NCBI GenBank assembly: GCA_963781345.1
Contig: CAWAFQ010000005.1
Coordinates: 248,001-312,000 of the forward strand
Length of the DNA stretch: 64,000 nt
Direction of reading: 5' to 3'
Source of the DNA: JBBRHQ01 sp963781345
GTDB taxonomy: Bacteria > Actinomycetota > Thermoleophilia > Solirubrobacterales > 70-9
A model generated the notes under the pieces. That model was not told where the DNA came from, searched no databases, and saw only the letters and a program-made list of their open reading frames with translations. The position numbers and the translations under genes were made by a program. Shown piece after piece: positions 23,666-33,147 of the stretch; the first letter of the stretch is position 1; every line of letters begins with the position of its first letter.

Positions 23666-25510
23666 ATGGAGCAAGCCACAGTCACCGCGGCCGACACCGG
23701 CGCCGCCGAGCGCGGCACCGGGTCGAAGACGATCGCCGACCTGCTGCCGCTGGCGGCACGCCGCTATGGAGACGCTCCGGCGATCATGTTCAAGGACGAC
23801 GGCGGCGCCTGGGTCAAGCGCTCATTCGTCGAAGTCCTCGAGACAGCGCGCTCACTCTCGCTCGGTCTGATCGACCTCGGCGTCGAGGCCGGCGACAAGG
23901 TGGCGATCCTCGCCAACACGCGGCCCGAGTGGACCTACTTCGACTTCGCCGCGCTATCCGCCGGGGCGACGGTGGTCCCGATCTACCAGACCAACTCGCC
24001 CGAGGAGTGCCAGTACGTGCTCGAGAACTCCGACGCCAAGGTCGTCGTCGTCGAGGACGAGGAGCAGCTGGCCAAGATCGACGAGATCCGCGACCAGGTG
24101 CCGAAGCTCGAGCACCTGATCCGGATGACCGGGAGCAGCGAGGGCGCGATCTCGGCCTCCGATCTCGCCGCCCGCGGCGAGAGGATCGAGGCGTCGCGCT
24201 GGGAGGCGCGCTGGAGTGCCGTCACCCCGGACGACATCTGCACCTTCATCTACACCTCGGGGACGACCGGCCCGCCGAAGGGCTGCATCATCAGCCACGG
24301 CAACTACCGGGCGATGCTCGACATGGTCGTCGAGGGGGGCGGGCTCGGGGTCGGTGAGGGCGCCGAGGGCGAGGACGACATCAGCTACCTGTTCCTGCCC
24401 CTCGCGCACTCCTTCGCACTTCTGATCCAGCTGGCGACATTCGAGCTCGGCGCGACCCTCGCCTACTGGGAGCGCGACCCGCTGAAGATCATCCCCAACC
24501 TCTCCGAGGTGCGCCCCACCTACTTCCCCTCGGTGCCGCGAATCTTCGAGAAGATCTACACCGCCGCTAACTCCGCCGCCGAGAAGGCGGGGGGCTTGAA
24601 GAAGGCGGTCTTCAAGTGGGCGATCGGTGTCGGGCGGCGGATGCGCGAGGCCGAGCGCGCCGGGCGCGAGCCGGGGTTCGCCCTTCGCAAGCAGTATGAG
24701 GTCGCCGATAAGCAGGTGCTCTCGAAGATCAGGGGCCTGTTCGGCGGCCGGCTGCGCCAGGCGACGAGCGGTGCGGCGCCGATCAACCCCGAGATCCTCA
24801 GCTTCTTCGACGCCGCCGGCGTCCTCGTGCTCGAGGGCTGGGGGATGACGGAGACCTCAACCGCGGCGACGATCTCGACGCCCGAGGACTTCAGGATCGG
24901 CACGATCGGCAAGCCCTTCCCCGGTTGCGAGGTGAGGATCGCCGACGACGGCGAGATCCTGGTCAGGGGCCCGAACGTGTTCAAGGGCTACTACAAGAAC
25001 GAGGAGGCGACCCGAGAGACGCTTGTCGACGGCTGGCTTCACACCGGCGACATCGGTGAGATCGACTCCGATGGCTACGTCAAGATCACCGGCCGCAAGA
25101 AGGACATCATCATCACCGCCGGTGGCAAGAACATCACCCCGGCGAACCTCGAGGCAGAGATCAAGCAGCACCCGCTGGTCTCCCAGTGTGTCGTCGTCGG
25201 CGACCGCCGCCCCTACCTGGTTGCACTGGTCACCCTCGACCCGGAGGAGGTCGCCGCCTATGCCTCCGAGCATGGCCTAGCCGCCGATCCTGCGGCGCTG
25301 GCCGAAAACGCCGACGTCCGCGCCTCGATCGAGGCGCACGTCGAGGAGATCAATCAGAAATTCGCCCGGGTCGAGCAGGTGAAGAAGATCGAGATCCTCC
25401 CCGCCGACCTCTCCCAGGAGGGCGGTGAGTTGACGCCGACGCTGAAGGTCAAGCGCGCCGTCGTCGCCTCCAAGTACTCCGGCGAGATCGACGCTCTCTA
25501 CTCGGGCTGA
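23666..25510 (+). CDS. Long-chain acyl-CoA synthetase (AMP-forming)
   Basis: The 614-residue protein activates fatty acids to acyl-CoA through an acyl-adenylate. Adenylate-forming signatures are TFIYTSGTTGPPKGCIISHG (P-loop type), LEGWGMTETSTAATIS, WLHTGDIGEIDSDGYVKITG, RKKDIIITAGGKNITPANLE and the C-terminal Lys in LTPTLKVKRAVV. The length and the SFALLIQLATFELGATLAYW region match long-chain (FadD15-like) members. The ATG at 23666 is preceded by GAGGAGAG. A small HTH-like gene lies 96 nt upstream. It is cytosolic or peripherally membrane-bound. Confidence 0.93.
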   Translation: MEQATVTAADTGAAERGTGSKTIADLLPLAARRYGDAPAIMFKDDGGAWVKRSFVEVLETARSLSLGLIDLGVEAGDKVAILANTRPEWTYFDFAALSAGATVVPIYQTNSPEECQYVLENSDAKVVVVEDEEQLAKIDEIRDQVPKLEHLIRMTGSSEGAISASDLAARGERIEASRWEARWSAVTPDDICTFIYTSGTTGPPKGCIISHGNYRAMLDMVVEGGGLGVGEGAEGEDDISYLFLPLAHSFALLIQLATFELGATLAYWERDPLKIIPNLSEVRPTYFPSVPRIFEKIYTAANSAAEKAGGLKKAVFKWAIGVGRRMREAERAGREPGFALRKQYEVADKQVLSKIRGLFGGRLRQATSGAAPINPEILSFFDAAGVLVLEGWGMTETSTAATISTPEDFRIGTIGKPFPGCEVRIADDGEILVRGPNVFKGYYKNEEATRETLVDGWLHTGDIGEIDSDGYVKITGRKKDIIITAGGKNITPANLEAEIKQHPLVSQCVVVGDRRPYLVALVTLDPEEVAAYASEHGLAADPAALAENADVRASIEAHVEEINQKFARVEQVKKIEILPADLSQEGGELTPTLKVKRAVVASKYSGEIDALYSG

Positions 25511-25517
25511 TCGGCCC

Positions 25518-26015
25518 TCAGGGAGGGCTGACGCCGCCGCTTTCGGGCGGGCTGACCCCACCCGCGGAGTGGCCCGACCCGGCGTGGACGCCCTTGACCC
25601 CCTGGGCAATGGTGTCCCTGCTGATCCCGCGGTAGCTGAGTGCGAGGCTGACCCAGCCTCCCCAGAACCGGCGCGCGCGGACCTTGACCGGGGTGCGGGC
25701 GCCACAGACGTTGATCACCGCTCGGACCCCCTCGCCGCTGAGCCGGCGCCGGCAACCCGCCGGGCCGCCCCGCTCGACGACCCCGAGCGTCTTGCCGCCG
25801 ACCGAGAGCCGGACGGAGACGCGCTCGAGACCGGGATAGAAGACCTGCGCCGACTCGAACCAGGCCATGTTGGGGCCGACCGTTAACCGGGCCGCGCAGG
25901 CGTCGTTGCGACAGGCGCGCCCGGGGCGCGCGACGGCGGAGCCGGACCCGATCAGGGCAGCCGCGACGGCGAGGCCGAGCAGGCAGGGGCGGAGGATGCG
26001 GGCGGGGAAGACCAC
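25518..26015 (-). CDS. Secreted protein, unknown function
   Basis: The 165-residue product has a signal peptide (RPCLLGLAVAAALIGSGSAV). The mature part holds four Cys (RACRNDACAARL, AGCRRRLSGEG, INVCGART), beta strands (RVSVRLSVGGKTLGVVER) and WGGWVSLALSYRGISRD. It ends in a duplicated GGVSPP element (GGVSPPESGGVSPP). I do not recognise the family. It converges on the acyl-CoA synthetase with only 7 nt between the stops. The 131-nt gap to the patatin gene contains a small perfect palindrome (CCGGTTCC/GGAACCGG). Confidence 0.65.
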   Translation of the reverse strand: MVFPARILRPCLLGLAVAAALIGSGSAVARPGRACRNDACAARLTVGPNMAWFESAQVFYPGLERVSVRLSVGGKTLGVVERGGPAGCRRRLSGEGVRAVINVCGARTPVKVRARRFWGGWVSLALSYRGISRDTIAQGVKGVHAGSGHSAGGVSPPESGGVSPP

Positions 26016-26146
26016 ATTGTCTGGTTTGGCGCAGGGGTACCGGTTCCTACCGCGGAACCGGATCTTGCAAGCCGCGTTTCATCGGCCGGAACCGGTGGCT
26101 GATCTGGATCTCGCGAGTGAAGTGCCGACAGCCGTGGCGGCGAACG

Positions 26147-27409
26147 CTAGGACGCCTGGCCGGACTGGCGCAGCAGCGCCGAGGTCGTCTGCTCGAGCAC
26201 GCGGCGCCAGGCGGAGGTCTGCTCGGGCTCCTCCTCAGATGCCTGCTTGATCACCTTGCTGACGCGCCGCGCCGAGATCTCGATCCCGTGGCGCTCAGCG
26301 ATCTCGCGGTAGCGCGGGTAATCGTTGGCGAGGGCGACGGTGACCGACTCGAAGCCGTGGCGGGCGATCGCCAGCCGCTGCGAGTAGTCCATGACCGACG
26401 TTCCGAACATCAGCTCGTCGTTTGGCTCGGGCTCGATCAGGAGAATGTCGACACCCGGATACTTCTCCTGCCAGAAGGCGACCGCCTGGTGCAGGCGGGC
26501 GTGGGCGATCAGCTTGAAGGTCTGGTTGGCGATTGCCGGCAGGCCCATATCGGATACCCGCCGCACGCGGGTGCCGAGGAAGGTGGGGATCTGGCGCTTG
26601 AAGTCGTTGACGTAGGGGACCAGCGGGTTGACGACGACGATGAACTTGGCCCCGCGTTCGACCGCGATGTCGACGTTGGTCGTTGAGCGAATACCGCCGT
26701 CGATCAGCTGGCGACCCTTGACTTCGACCGGCTCGTAGACGATCGGCAGGGACGTCGAGGACTCGACCGCCTTCGAGATCGGGACATCGGCCCACTCTCC
26801 CTCGCCGAGAACGATCCGCTCACAGGTGTCGAGGTCAGTCGCGGTCAGGTAGAGCTCGCGCTCGAGCATGCGGAAGTCGTTGACCCGGTCGGGGTCGGAG
26901 AGGACCTCCTCGACGTAATCTCCGATTCCCTTCCCCGAGTAGATCCCGGTCGGGAGCCCCTCGGCCAGTCCGACTCCGATGTCCATCAGCGAAATGTCGT
27001 TCGGGTTCGAGAGCAGCTTGCGCACCAGGCCGACGAGCCGCAGCGGCATCACGGCGGCCTTCCCGGCGTAAGCGCGGTAATTGGGGCGAAGCAGCGTGCC
27101 CAGGTCGACGTCCTCGATCGGAGAGGGAAGGCGCTTGTTCAGCACCCGCATCATCTCCTCCGGGGTCACCCCATTGGCGAGGAGGCTGGCGACAAAGGAG
27201 CCGGCGCTGGTGCCGACGTAGATGTCGAACTCGTTGACGGTGCGGTTGACGGCAAGCAGGTCGAAAGCGCGCAGCGCTCCGATCTCATAGACCCCGCCCG
27301 TGAAGCCGCCGCCGCCGAGGACGAGGGCGGTCTTGGAGCCACGCTTTCGTGTCCGGGTCGTCCGCCGGCCCTGTCCGGTGGACGTCTCGAGCTTGACGAC
27401 CTTTCCCAC
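26147..27409 (-). CDS. Patatin-like phospholipase
   Basis: The 420-residue protein has the patatin lipase elements in order: the oxyanion loop TALVLGGGGFTGGVYEIGAL, the nucleophile elbow VGTSAGSFVASLL and the catalytic Asp in GRQLIDGGIRSTTN, giving a Ser-Asp dyad. A basic N-terminal tail (RRTTRTRKRGSK) precedes the domain. There is no signal peptide, so it probably acts on membrane lipids from the cytoplasmic side. The C-terminal ~100 residues (VDILLIEPEPNDELMFGTSV, ISARRVSKVIKQASEEEPEQ) are outside the catalytic core. It is divergent from the PBP4-type gene. Confidence 0.9.
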   Translation of the reverse strand: MGKVVKLETSTGQGRRTTRTRKRGSKTALVLGGGGFTGGVYEIGALRAFDLLAVNRTVNEFDIYVGTSAGSFVASLLANGVTPEEMMRVLNKRLPSPIEDVDLGTLLRPNYRAYAGKAAVMPLRLVGLVRKLLSNPNDISLMDIGVGLAEGLPTGIYSGKGIGDYVEEVLSDPDRVNDFRMLERELYLTATDLDTCERIVLGEGEWADVPISKAVESSTSLPIVYEPVEVKGRQLIDGGIRSTTNVDIAVERGAKFIVVVNPLVPYVNDFKRQIPTFLGTRVRRVSDMGLPAIANQTFKLIAHARLHQAVAFWQEKYPGVDILLIEPEPNDELMFGTSVMDYSQRLAIARHGFESVTVALANDYPRYREIAERHGIEISARRVSKVIKQASEEEPEQTSAWRRVLEQTTSALLRQSGQAS

Positions 27410-27492
27410 GCCGGTGATTATGGCAGGGTCTGATCGCCCAAACCCCGTGCGGGTGGCCGCTACCCTCGGCTTCCCCTGTGTTCCCTACAGAG

Positions 27493-28815
27493 ATGCGGAA
27501 GGCGATTCCACCCCTGCTCGTGGCGTTTGCCACGCTGATTGCGACCGGCTCCGCGGCCGCGCAGCCCTCCCCCCTGCCCAACCCCGACCGCCCGGCGGTG
27601 ACGCCCGTAGAGCGCCGCGCCTCAGCCTCGGGGTCGCTCGGCCGGGCTCAGCTCTGCTCCGCGCTGCGCAGGCGGCTTCTGCGTGGCGGCGGAGACAGCA
27701 GCGGGGTCTTCGTCCTCGACGCCAACACCGGCATGGCGGTCTGCAGCCGCGCCCCCCAGGTCCGGCGCCCGCTGGCCTCGAACATGAAGATCTTCACGAC
27801 CTCGACGGCCCTCGGGCGCTTCGGCCCCGACGTGAGGCTCCCGACCCGGGTCTTCAGCAGTGGCAGGGTGGACGCGCGCGGGGTCCTGCGCGGCGACCTC
27901 TTCCTCAAGGGCGGCGGCGATCCGGCGCTCGGCTCGCCGGCCTTCTACGACACCTTCCTCGGCGGCCTCGGAACCGACCTCTACGGGTTGGTGCGGCAGG
28001 TCCGGGCCGCGGGTATCCGCCGCGTCAGCGGGCGCCTCTACGCCGACGACTCGGTCTTCGACGGCCTCCGCGGTGTCGCCGACTCCGGCTACGCGACCAG
28101 CCCCTACATCGGCCCCCTCTCCGGATTGGCCTTCAACTCCGGCTACTCCGACTCGAGCGCCCGGAGCTTCGCCGCGAACCCGGCCCGGGTCGCCGCGACC
28201 AAGCTCGCCACCTCGCTGCGACGCCACCGGGTGATCCTCAAACGCCGGGTGGCTCTCGGCAGGGTGCCCGGGCGGGGAGCGGAGCTGGTCGCGGTCGTCC
28301 GCTCGCCGCGGATGTCGCGCCTCACCAACGAGACCGACGTCGAGTCGAACAACTTCTTCGCCGAGACCCTGCTGAAGGGCATCGGGGCGCACTTCGGTGA
28401 CGGCGGCAGCACCCGCAGCGGGGCCGAGGTGGTCGAGAGCTTCGCCCGCAACCACGACTCGGCCGTTCACGCCGTCGACGGCTCCGGCCTGACCCGGACC
28501 AACCGCGCCTCCCCGGCCGAGGTGGTGCGCCTCCTGCGCTCGGTTCGAAGCGAGGACTTCGGCGGCGCCTTCGTCCACTCCCTCGCCGTCGCCGGGCGCG
28601 AGGGCACCGTCGCCGACCGCATGCGCGGGACCGCCGCCGCCGGCCGCTGCCGGACGAAGACGGGGACGATCACCGGCGTCAGCAACCTCTCCGGCTACTG
28701 CTTCAACGGCTCCGGGAGGGTGATGGTCTTCTCGATCCTGATGGCCGGCGTCAGCGACCTCAACCTCGCCCACCTCGAGCAGGACCGGATGGCGGCGCTG
28801 ATCGCGGGCTACTGA
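27493..28815 (+). CDS. dacB: D-alanyl-D-alanine carboxypeptidase, PBP4 (DacB) type
   Basis: The ~440-residue exported enzyme trims or cleaves peptidoglycan cross-links. A signal peptide (PPLLVAFATLIATGSAAAQP) is followed by the three serine-penicillin motifs: SxxK in RRPLASNMKIFTTSTALG, SxN in DVESNNFFAETLLKG and KTG in CRTKTGTITGVSNLSGYC. Between the first two motifs lies the extra domain typical of PBP4 (LFLKGGGDPALGS, VSGRLYADDSVFDG). I chose ATG 27493, at the start of the leader; a GTG 15 nt earlier is also open. Promoters for it and the divergent patatin gene must share the short gap. Confidence 0.92.
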   Translation: MRKAIPPLLVAFATLIATGSAAAQPSPLPNPDRPAVTPVERRASASGSLGRAQLCSALRRRLLRGGGDSSGVFVLDANTGMAVCSRAPQVRRPLASNMKIFTTSTALGRFGPDVRLPTRVFSSGRVDARGVLRGDLFLKGGGDPALGSPAFYDTFLGGLGTDLYGLVRQVRAAGIRRVSGRLYADDSVFDGLRGVADSGYATSPYIGPLSGLAFNSGYSDSSARSFAANPARVAATKLATSLRRHRVILKRRVALGRVPGRGAELVAVVRSPRMSRLTNETDVESNNFFAETLLKGIGAHFGDGGSTRSGAEVVESFARNHDSAVHAVDGSGLTRTNRASPAEVVRLLRSVRSEDFGGAFVHSLAVAGREGTVADRMRGTAAAGRCRTKTGTITGVSNLSGYCFNGSGRVMVFSILMAGVSDLNLAHLEQDRMAALIAGY

Positions 28816-28941
28816 TCGCCCGCGGGCGACCGCCTGGCCCGCCGGCCCGCCGCACCCGACCGACCCGGCCACCGTACACCGCCTCGCGCACCGAGGCGCG
28901 TGCTCCGCGCGGCTTGTGACATTCCCGTATGACCTGACCCG

Positions 28942-28988
28942 ACGTGGGACCTTTGAACCGCCATATAGGACGTTCAAAGGTCCCACGT
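28942..28988. repeat. Perfect 17-bp inverted repeat between convergent dacB and ligA
   Basis: ACGTGGGACCTTTGAAC (28942-28958) and its exact complement (28972-28988) flank a 13-nt loop. It lies midway in the 247-nt gap between the dacB and ligA stops and would form a very stable hairpin in both transcripts, so it may be a bidirectional terminator, though there is no U-tract. Nothing else is recognised in the gap. Confidence 0.75.
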
Positions 28989-29062
28989 CCGGGGCGGGGC
29001 GATCGGGGGTTGGGGGGCGATCGGGGGGCAGGGGTTCGCTGGGCCGGAGGTCGGCCGGGGGC

Positions 29063-31087
29063 TCAGGTGAGCTTGCGAAGACCGGTTTCGTCGAGGATCT
29101 CGACACCCAGCTTCTCCGCCTTCTCCAGCTTCGAGCCGGGGCTCTCGCCGGCGACGACGTAGTCGGTCTTCTTCGAGACCGAGTTGGTGACCTTGCCGCC
29201 TGCGGCGCGGATCAGCGCCGCAGCCTCCTCCCTGGTGAGGCCGTCGAGGGTCCCCGTGAGCACCAGGGTCCTGCCCTCGAGCGGGCCTCCCCTGGGGCGG
29301 CGCTCGGACTCGTCGAGCTCCATCCTCAGGCCCTTGGCGCGCAGCCTGCAGATCAGATCCCATGTCCGCTTCTCGGCCAGCGACTCGTTGATCTGGAGCG
29401 CCATCACCGGCCCCACGCCCTCGACCTCCTCGAGCTGCTCGGGGCCAGCGGCGCGAATCGCGTCGATCGACCCGAAGTGCTCGGCGAGTGCCTCGGCGGT
29501 GACGAAGCCGACTCCGGGAAGCCCGAGCGCGTAGAGCACCCGCGCAAACGGCCGTGAGCGCGAGGCATCGATCGCCGCGAGCAGGTTGCCGGCGGAGACC
29601 TCGCCGAAGCCCTCGAGACCGGCGAGCTGCTCCTCGGTCAGCTCGTAGATGTCGGCGACGTCGGCGATCAGGCTCTCCTCGCCGAAGCGAAGGGCCTGCT
29701 TCTCGCCGAGGCCCTCGATGTCCATCGCGCCCTTGCTGACGAAGTGCTTGACGTGCTGGAAGGACTGGCCGGGGCAGCCGGCCCGGTTGGGGCAGATCGT
29801 GAAGACCGAGTCGTCGGGCTTGACCGTCGCGGTGCCGCAGGCCGGGCACCTCTTCGGCGGCCTCGGGCGCCTGGTCCCCTTCGGACGGCGCTGCAGCAGC
29901 GGGGACACGACCTGGGGTATGACGTCGCCGGCGCGCATCACCACGACCTCGTCGCCGGGGCGGACATCCTTGCGGGCGAGGTCCTCCTCGTTGTGGAGGG
30001 TCGCGGTCGAGACCGTGACCCCGCCGACGTGGACCGGCTCGAGGACCGCGAACGGCAGCAGGTGCCCGCTGCGACCGACGTTCCAGACGACCCGCTTCAG
30101 CTTCGTCGTCGCCGTCGTCGGGGGGAATTTCCAGGCGATCGCCCAGCGCGGCTCGCGCCCGACCACGCCGAGCTCGCGCCAGAGCGAGCGCTCGTCGACC
30201 TTGACGACGACGCCGTCGATCTCGAAGTCGAGCTCCTCGCGGCGCTGCTGCCACCAGAGACAGCGCTCGACCACCTCGTCGATCCCGGCGTGGCGGCCGA
30301 CGTCGGGGTTGACCTTGAAGCCGCTGGCACGCAGCCACTCGACCTCCTCGGCGTGGGTCGCAACCTCGAGTCCCTCGGTGGCACCGATGCCGTAGCACCA
30401 GACCGAGAGTGGCCGCTCGGCCGCAATGGCGGGGTCGAGCTGGCGGATCGAGCCGGCGGCTGAGTTGCGAGGATTGGCAAAGGTCGGCTCCCCCGCCTCG
30501 GCGCGGCGCTCGTTGAGCTCGGTGAAGGCGGCTATCGGCAGGTAGACCTCGCCCCGCACCTCGACCATCGGCGGGGCCTTGGAGATCGTCAGCGGGATCG
30601 AGCGGATCGTCCGCAGGTTCTGTGTCACGTCCTCGCCGATGCGCCCGTCCCCGCGGGTCGCACCGCGAACGAATACCCCTTCGCGGTAGGTGAGCGAGAT
30701 CGCCAGGCCGTCGATCTTGGGCTCGGTCGTGTAGCTGAACTCGGAGGCGCTGATGTCGAGGCGTTTGAGGTGGTTGCGGATGCGCTCCTCCCAGGCCCGC
30801 AACTCCTCCTCGTCGCGGGCATTTGCGAGGGAGAGCATCGGCTCTGCATGCTCGACCCGGTCGAAGCGCTCCAGCGGGGGCGCGCCGACTCGCTGCGTCG
30901 GCGAGTCCGGGGTGCGCAACTGCGGGTCTGCCTCCTCCAGCTCCCGCAGCTCATCCAGCAGCCGGTCGTAGACGTCGTCGCCGACCTCGGGATCGTCGAG
31001 AACGTAGTAGAGGCGGTTATGGCGCTCGATCTCGCGCCGAAGCTCCGCGGCGCGCTTGGCCGCGCGCTGATTGACGGCGGCGCTCAC
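29063..31087 (-). CDS. ligA: NAD-dependent DNA ligase
   Basis: The 674-residue enzyme seals nicks in replication and repair. The order is: N-terminal Ia domain (RHNRLYYVLDDPEVGDDVYD), adenylation domain with the AMP-accepting Lys in TEPKIDGLAISLTYREGVF and GATRGDGRIGEDVTQNL, OB fold (ATLHNEEDLARKDVRPGDEV), four-Cys zinc finger (CPACGTATVKPDD and CPNRAGCPGQ), helix-hairpin-helix repeats (LEGFGEVSAGNLLAAI, LPGVGFVTAEALAEHF, EVEGVGPVMAL) and a C-terminal BRCT domain (LEGRTLVLTGTLDGLTREEA). The GTG start overlaps the surE stop (GTGA), so the two are translationally coupled. Confidence 0.97.
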   Translation of the reverse strand: MSAAVNQRAAKRAAELRREIERHNRLYYVLDDPEVGDDVYDRLLDELRELEEADPQLRTPDSPTQRVGAPPLERFDRVEHAEPMLSLANARDEEELRAWEERIRNHLKRLDISASEFSYTTEPKIDGLAISLTYREGVFVRGATRGDGRIGEDVTQNLRTIRSIPLTISKAPPMVEVRGEVYLPIAAFTELNERRAEAGEPTFANPRNSAAGSIRQLDPAIAAERPLSVWCYGIGATEGLEVATHAEEVEWLRASGFKVNPDVGRHAGIDEVVERCLWWQQRREELDFEIDGVVVKVDERSLWRELGVVGREPRWAIAWKFPPTTATTKLKRVVWNVGRSGHLLPFAVLEPVHVGGVTVSTATLHNEEDLARKDVRPGDEVVVMRAGDVIPQVVSPLLQRRPKGTRRPRPPKRCPACGTATVKPDDSVFTICPNRAGCPGQSFQHVKHFVSKGAMDIEGLGEKQALRFGEESLIADVADIYELTEEQLAGLEGFGEVSAGNLLAAIDASRSRPFARVLYALGLPGVGFVTAEALAEHFGSIDAIRAAGPEQLEEVEGVGPVMALQINESLAEKRTWDLICRLRAKGLRMELDESERRPRGGPLEGRTLVLTGTLDGLTREEAAALIRAAGGKVTNSVSKKTDYVVAGESPGSKLEKAEKLGVEILDETGLRKLT

Positions 31088-31920
31088 CGCTCCCCGGCGG
31101 AGGCCGACCGCGCCGCCGCGGTATCCAGCATCCCCCCCAGGTCCCAACCGCGCACGGTTTCGAGTTCCCCGTGGTCGGTGAGGTCGAAGTGAACCGGGGT
31201 CACGGCGATGCGGCCATTGGCGATCGCCGAGAGATCGGATCCGTCCTCGTCCTCGAACGAGGGCTCGAAGCCGTAGATCTGGTAACGGCGCCGGCCCGAG
31301 GAGTCGTCGCTTCCGACCAGCTTCAGCTCGTCGTTGTAGAGGCGCTTGCCGAGGTGGGCGACCTCGACGCCGCTGGGCTCCCCGGCAGGGCAGTTGATGT
31401 TGATCAGCGTCCCCTCGGGCATCGGATTCGTTGCCAGCCGGCGCACCAGCTCCGCCGTGAATGCCGCGGCGACTCCGAAGCCGAAGCTGCGCCCGAAGCG
31501 GAAGTCCATCTCCCGCTTGTCCGACTGCTGTGAGACAGCTATCGCCGGCAGGCCGAGCACTATTCCCTCGAGCGCGGCGGCGACGGTGCCCGAGTAGGTG
31601 ATGTCGTCACCCAGGTTCGCACCATGGTTGATCCCGGAGACGATCAGGTCGGGCCGCTCTCCGAGGAGCCCGAGATCGGCGAAGCGGACGCAGTCCACCG
31701 GGGTGCCGTCGGTGGCGAAGCCGCTGGAGCCATCGCCGAACTCGACCTCTTCGACCGAGAGTGGCGAGCGGGTGGTGATGCTGCGTGCCGTCGCGCTGCG
31801 ATTGGAGTCGGGCGCGATCACGTGGACCTCGACGCCCTCGCCGATGCCGAGTAGAGCGCGGCGCAGGGCGTGCAGGCCGGCCGCGGTGATTCCGTCGTCA
31901 TTGGTCACGAGGACCCTCAT
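31084..31920 (-). CDS. surE: 5'/3'-nucleotidase SurE
   Basis: The 278-residue metal-dependent nucleoside monophosphate phosphatase starts with MRVLVTNDDGITAAGLHALR (the Asp-Asp metal site) and carries IAPDSNRSATARSITTR and VSGINHGANLGDDITYSGTV (the second metal and substrate region). The remainder, including GTLININCPAG and GRIAVTPVHFDLTDHG, matches SurE to its end. The ATG at 31920 lies 31 nt from the truA stop. The stop overlaps the ligA start. Confidence 0.96.
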   Translation of the reverse strand: MRVLVTNDDGITAAGLHALRRALLGIGEGVEVHVIAPDSNRSATARSITTRSPLSVEEVEFGDGSSGFATDGTPVDCVRFADLGLLGERPDLIVSGINHGANLGDDITYSGTVAAALEGIVLGLPAIAVSQQSDKREMDFRFGRSFGFGVAAAFTAELVRRLATNPMPEGTLININCPAGEPSGVEVAHLGKRLYNDELKLVGSDDSSGRRRYQIYGFEPSFEDEDGSDLSAIANGRIAVTPVHFDLTDHGELETVRGWDLGGMLDTAAARSASAGER

Positions 31921-31951
31921 CGGAGCGATTCTACGGCGGTAGCAGGAGCGT

Positions 31952-32746
31952 TCAGTAAGCGACCGACGCGAGGTAGAGGCCGTGGGCGGCGACCGTCTCG
32001 CCCGCCTGCTCGCGCGGCGCTCCGCCGAGCAGGGCGGCGAACTCCCCGGCGCTTCGCCGGGCGCCGCCGACCTCGAGCATCGTCCCGACGAGGATCCGGA
32101 CCATGTGGTGCATGAACGCGTCCGCCCGCACCCAGAAGCAGAGAACTTCGCCCGAGTCCTCGCTCCCGACGGACCCGGGCTCGTCCCCGCCTCCGGGGAT
32201 TGAGGGGTGGTAGGCGCCCTGCACCCACTCGGCCCAGGAGACGTCTCGCTCGAAGCGCACGTGATCGCTCCGGGTCGGGGTGAAGGCGGTGAAGTCGTGG
32301 GCTCCGAGAAGTGCGGCGGCACACTCGCGCATGGCGCCGAGGTCGATGCGGTGTGGCCACCAGAGGGCCCGCCCGGCCTCGAACGGGCTCGGCTCGCGGC
32401 GGTTGAGCACCCGGTAGCAGTAGGTTCGCGAGCGGGCGTCGCGACGGGCGTCAAAGCCCTCGGGGGCGGGCCCGGCGCGCAGGACGCTGATATCGGCGGG
32501 GCCGAGTCCGTTGAGCCGGCGGACCAGGTCCGCCGGCACCTCGGCGGCGGTCTCAAAGCTCGCCACCTGGCCCCAGGCGTGAACGCCGGCGTCCGTGCGA
32601 CCGGCGACGGTCAGCTTGACCGGCTCGCGAAGGACCGTCGCCAGCGCGGCCTCGAGCTCCGCCTGGACCGTTCGCATTCCCGGCTGCGCGGCCCAACCGC
32701 GGAAGCCGCCGCCGTCGTACTCGATGTCGAGGCGAACCGCTCTCAC
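31952..32746 (-). CDS. truA: tRNA pseudouridine(38-40) synthase
   Basis: The ~264-residue protein converts uridines 38-40 in the anticodon arm to pseudouridine. The catalytic Asp is in KLTVAGRTDAGVHAWGQVAS. Other family stretches are VRLDIEYDGGGFRGWAAQPG, RSRTYCYRVLNRREPSPFEA, AHDFTAFTPTRSDHVRFERD and ADAFMHHMVRILVGTMLEVG. The GTG at 32746 gives the usual start; a GTG three codons earlier is possible. It follows the rplQ cluster region but is separated from it by a small plus-strand gene. surE begins 31 nt after its stop. Confidence 0.95.
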   Translation of the reverse strand: MRAVRLDIEYDGGGFRGWAAQPGMRTVQAELEAALATVLREPVKLTVAGRTDAGVHAWGQVASFETAAEVPADLVRRLNGLGPADISVLRAGPAPEGFDARRDARSRTYCYRVLNRREPSPFEAGRALWWPHRIDLGAMRECAAALLGAHDFTAFTPTRSDHVRFERDVSWAEWVQGAYHPSIPGGGDEPGSVGSEDSGEVLCFWVRADAFMHHMVRILVGTMLEVGGARRSAGEFAALLGGAPREQAGETVAAHGLYLASVAY

Positions 32747-32834
32747 CCGATCCACGCTAGCCGACGGCGCAGGGGCGTAAGCTGTTGATCGGCGTCGGCA
32801 ACTTTGCCGGGCGCAAGGAACGGAAGGAATACCT

Positions 32835-33086
32835 GTGTCGAACATGACCGAGAACCAGCGCGCGGGCCTCGAGCGCGCCGACTACGACGGCAGCGCCGAG
32901 CGCATCCGCCACGGATCCCAGCGCGGAGCGACGATCTACTCGGTGATCGCAGCGATCGTCGGCCTTGCCCTCTGCTACGTCGTGCTGAGAACGACCGAGG
33001 GCTGGGCGCAGTGGCTGGTCCTGGCCGTGATCTTCTTCACCACCATCGGCCTGATGATCGCGGTCAGCCCGCGGAGACAGGCGTAG
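32835..33086 (+). CDS. Small two-helix membrane protein
   Basis: The 83-residue product (GTG start) has a polar N-terminus (ENQRAGLERADYDGSAERIR) and two membrane helices (TIYSVIAAIVGLALCYVVLR and QWLVLAVIFFTTIGLMIAVS), with a basic end. A GGAAGGAA site lies upstream. It is the only plus-strand gene between truA and rplQ and is divergent from truA. The family and role are unknown. Confidence 0.7.
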   Translation: MSNMTENQRAGLERADYDGSAERIRHGSQRGATIYSVIAAIVGLALCYVVLRTTEGWAQWLVLAVIFFTTIGLMIAVSPRRQA

Positions 33087-33147
33087 AACCACCGCCAAAC
33101 CCGGCACCCCCGCAGGCTAAGCCGAGGAGGTGGCTGGGCAGTTGCTG

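Noticed and set aside
26020..26146. Terminator with CCGGTTCC/GGAACCGG stem between patatin and the secreted-protein gene
   Set aside because: Only 8 bp with no U-tract and both flanking genes run in the same direction; too weak to list as a feature.
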